From Entomomonas sp945283395 (GTDB taxonomy: Bacteria; Pseudomonadota; Gammaproteobacteria; Pseudomonadales; Pseudomonadaceae): a stretch of 64,000 bases of DNA. The stretch spans positions 1-64,000 of the forward strand of contig CAMLLC010000007.1 in the NCBI GenBank assembly GCA_946480835.1, read 5' to 3'. Made by a program: the position numbers and the translations under genes. Positions within the stretch are counted from its first letter, which is position 1; each line of letters starts with the position of its first letter. The notes below the pieces were generated by a model. The model searched no databases. It was not told where the DNA came from and saw only the letters and a list, made by a program, of their open reading frames with translations. This document shows positions 62,332-64,000 of the stretch, in pieces.

Positions 62332-62641
62332 TATCTCTATTAAGTGCGACTAATAATTTTCATCATTTAATAACTAGTTATTTATTTTTAAGCAAATTTT
62401 TATCGACAATGGTCACGGCCAGCTTTCTAACTTTAAATAAACAGACCATTTAGACTATTAACTAGATGGTTTGTTGTCAACTTTTGTTATTTATTAGCTT
62501 GTCTAACCGCTGTGAATGTCTCGTTATTACTGGTCAGATCTGTTATATTTACAACCCCCTTAAGTAATTTTAACTATTCTACTGCTGTAGAGAGCCTGCA
62601 TATATAAGTTTCGTTTAGCCTAGTTTATATGGTTTTTCTGA
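62332..62641. other. 310-bp gap between the liv operon and brnQ
   Basis: Apart from the hairpin at 62440-62475, no gene or known RNA is recognisable. The final 40 bases carry the brnQ start region, with no strong ribosome-binding site before ATG 62642. Confidence 0.4.
62440..62475 (+). terminator. Probable terminator of the liv operon
   Basis: AACAGACCATTTA (62440-62452) pairs with TAGATGGTTTGTT (62463-62475), a 13-bp stem with two G-U pairs and a 10-base loop. A T-rich stretch follows but is interrupted (GTCAACTTTTG). Confidence 0.5.
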
Positions 62642-63967
62642 ATGAATACATTAAAAATACATGATCTTTTTGCTTTAGGTTTTATGACCTTTGCCCTTTT
62701 TGTTGGCGCAGGTAATATTATTTTTCCTCCTTTCATAGGATTACAAGCAGGCACTAATGTGTGGTTAGCTGCTATTGGATTTTTAATAACGGGAGTCACT
62801 TTACCTGTTATTACTATTGTTGCTATAGCCAAGGTGGGAGGCTCTATGGCATTGCTTAGTCAACCCATAGGTAAAGTAGCAGGAGTATTATTAACAGTAA
62901 TTTGTTATCTAGCCATTGGACCTTTATTTGCTGGCCCTAGAACAGCTACGGTTTCTTTTGAAATAGGTGTTTTACCTTTTCTTCAATCTAATCATTACTT
63001 AAACTATCAAGGCTATGCACTATTTTTTTATAGTTTATTTTATTTTTTATTAGTCACTATTGTTGCTTTATATCCAGGAAGATTGTTAGATACCGTAGGA
63101 CATATATTAGCGCCTCTTAAAATAATAGCTTTAGCCGTCTTGGGCATAGCTGCTTTTGTATGTCCTGCTGGACCCATTGCAGCGGCTACAGATACCTATC
63201 AAGAGGGTGCTTTTGCACAAGGTTTTGTAAATGGTTATTTAACTATGGATACTTTAGCCTCGCTAGCCTTTGGTGTTGTTATTATTAATGCAATACGTTC
63301 GCGAGGTGTAGAGGCCACTCATTTAATTACACGTTATGTCATTATAGCGGGTATTATTGCTGGGGTGGGGCTTGCTTTAGTTTATATAAGTTTATTTAAG
63401 TTAGGTAGCGATAGTGCTATTATTGCGTTAGGAGCAACTAATGGGGCAACAGTTTTACATGCCTATGTTAATTATACCTTTGGGGAGTATGGCGCTATTT
63501 TTCTAGGGATATTAATAGGTATTGCTTGTTTAGTCACTGCGATAGGAGTTACAACAGCCTGCGGCACTTATTTTGCTACGTTATTGCCTATACCTTATCG
63601 TGTCATTATTTTAATTATAGCAACTTTTTCGTTCGTGATTTCTAATGTGGGCTTAACAGAGTTAATAAAAATATCAGCCCCAGTGTTAATAGCTATTTAT
63701 CCTCCTTGCATTGTTCTGGTTATGCTAAATTTTATTAAAAAATTCTGGCAGGCCCCGAGCTGGGTTTTTGTGCCTGTTGTCCTTGTCGCTTTACTTTTTG
63801 GAATAATAGATGGTGTGAAAAGTGCTAATCTTCAAATACCCAGTTGGTTCAGCCATTTACCATTAGCCGATAGAAGTTTTGCATGGTTAATTCCTTCTTT
63901 AATTGTGTTAGTATTGGCTACTACGCTAGAAAAGATATTAATGAGTAGAAAAATAATAGCAAATTGA
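62642..63967 (+). CDS. brnQ: Branched-chain amino-acid cation symporter BrnQ
   Basis: BrnQ imports Leu, Ile and Val with sodium or protons. The 441-residue protein has about twelve membrane helices and the LIVCS-family N terminus LGFMTFALFVGAGNIIFPPF (FALFVGAGNIIFPP at 18-31), with GPLFAGPRTATVSFEIG and GLTELIKISAPVLIAIYPP. It lies after the liv operon, giving this region two parallel uptake routes for the same amino acids. The ATG at 62642 has a weak ribosome-binding site. Confidence 0.95.
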   Translation: MNTLKIHDLFALGFMTFALFVGAGNIIFPPFIGLQAGTNVWLAAIGFLITGVTLPVITIVAIAKVGGSMALLSQPIGKVAGVLLTVICYLAIGPLFAGPRTATVSFEIGVLPFLQSNHYLNYQGYALFFYSLFYFLLVTIVALYPGRLLDTVGHILAPLKIIALAVLGIAAFVCPAGPIAAATDTYQEGAFAQGFVNGYLTMDTLASLAFGVVIINAIRSRGVEATHLITRYVIIAGIIAGVGLALVYISLFKLGSDSAIIALGATNGATVLHAYVNYTFGEYGAIFLGILIGIACLVTAIGVTTACGTYFATLLPIPYRVIILIIATFSFVISNVGLTELIKISAPVLIAIYPPCIVLVMLNFIKKFWQAPSWVFVPVVLVALLFGIIDGVKSANLQIPSWFSHLPLADRSFAWLIPSLIVLVLATTLEKILMSRKIIAN

Positions 63968-63978
63968 AAGGGAATATT

Positions 63979-64000
63979 ATGTGGTTACGTATTTGTTATT
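63979..64000 (+). CDS. Start of a further gene, cut by the window end
   Basis: An ATG at 63979 with AAAGGGA seven bases upstream opens MWLRICY and runs out of the window. Too little is present to identify it. Confidence 0.4.

Noticed and set aside
1..64000. tRNA, rRNA, CRISPR array, prophage, toxin-antitoxin or defence system
   Set aside because: Reading the gaps on both strands showed no cloverleaf with a TTCGANTC-type arm, no regularly spaced repeats, and no phage, restriction or toxin genes; the content is mostly core housekeeping.

Overview
The window comes from an AT-rich gammaproteobacterium related to Pseudomonas. Gene orders shared with Pseudomonas include rpsF-rpsR-DUF2232-rplI-dnaB, the full division/cell-wall (dcw) cluster, lpxC-dciA-M23 peptidase, ppiB-lpxH, zipA-ligA, comEC-exbB-exbD-lpxK-Trm112-kdsB-ptp-murB and livKHMGF. 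The FtsZ and MurB sequences and a DUF2388 protein point the same way. The low GC content (by eye in the mid to upper 30s percent), decayed comEC and an active-looking insertion sequence suggest a host-associated member of Pseudomonadaceae, for example an Entomomonas-like insect symbiont. That genus assignment is inference.

Layout: 1-4.4 kb is the accessory part, with an intact IS5-family element, a tandem duplication of a secreted YgiW-type OB-fold gene that also copied the end of the neighbouring gene, a two-TM protein of unknown function and an AGE-family sugar epimerase/isomerase. 4.8-11.2 kb holds infA, nhaA and the rpsF-rpsR-DUF2232-rplI-dnaB-ispH run with a probable S6:S18 autoregulatory leader. 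11.4-17.3 kb carries metabolic and regulatory single genes (SMP-30 lactonase, SDR, pgi, DUF2388, WYL regulator, VOC protein). 17.5-34.6 kb is a complete dcw cluster, mraZ to ftsZ, behind a well-formed promoter and four MraZ boxes at exact 10-bp spacing; lpxC, dciA, an M23 peptidase and rsmI follow.

38.2-49.4 kb contains ppiB-lpxH, an orphan glycosyltransferase, ligA-zipA with a small coupled membrane protein, an unrecognised 419-residue exported protein, a Wzx-like flippase with UDP-glucose dehydrogenase, and a DUF4124 protein. 49.4-56.3 kb is the comEC (pseudogene)-exbB-exbD-lpxK-Trm112-kdsB-ptp-murB block. 56.5-64 kb has a YbbO-like SDR, the livKHMGF branched-chain amino-acid ABC transporter, brnQ and the first codons of another gene.

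Together the genes make the peptidoglycan precursor pathway (murB, murE, murF, mraY, murD, murG, murC, ddlB), the divisome (ftsL, ftsI, ftsW, ftsQ, ftsA, ftsZ, zipA), parts of lipid A/Kdo synthesis (lpxC, lpxH, lpxK, kdsB), the replicative helicase DnaB with its probable loader DciA, and two uptake routes for branched-chain amino acids. I found no tRNA, rRNA, CRISPR array or prophage. I see no convincing novel multi-gene system; the most unusual features are the tandem duplication at the left end and the comEC locus with three lesions.
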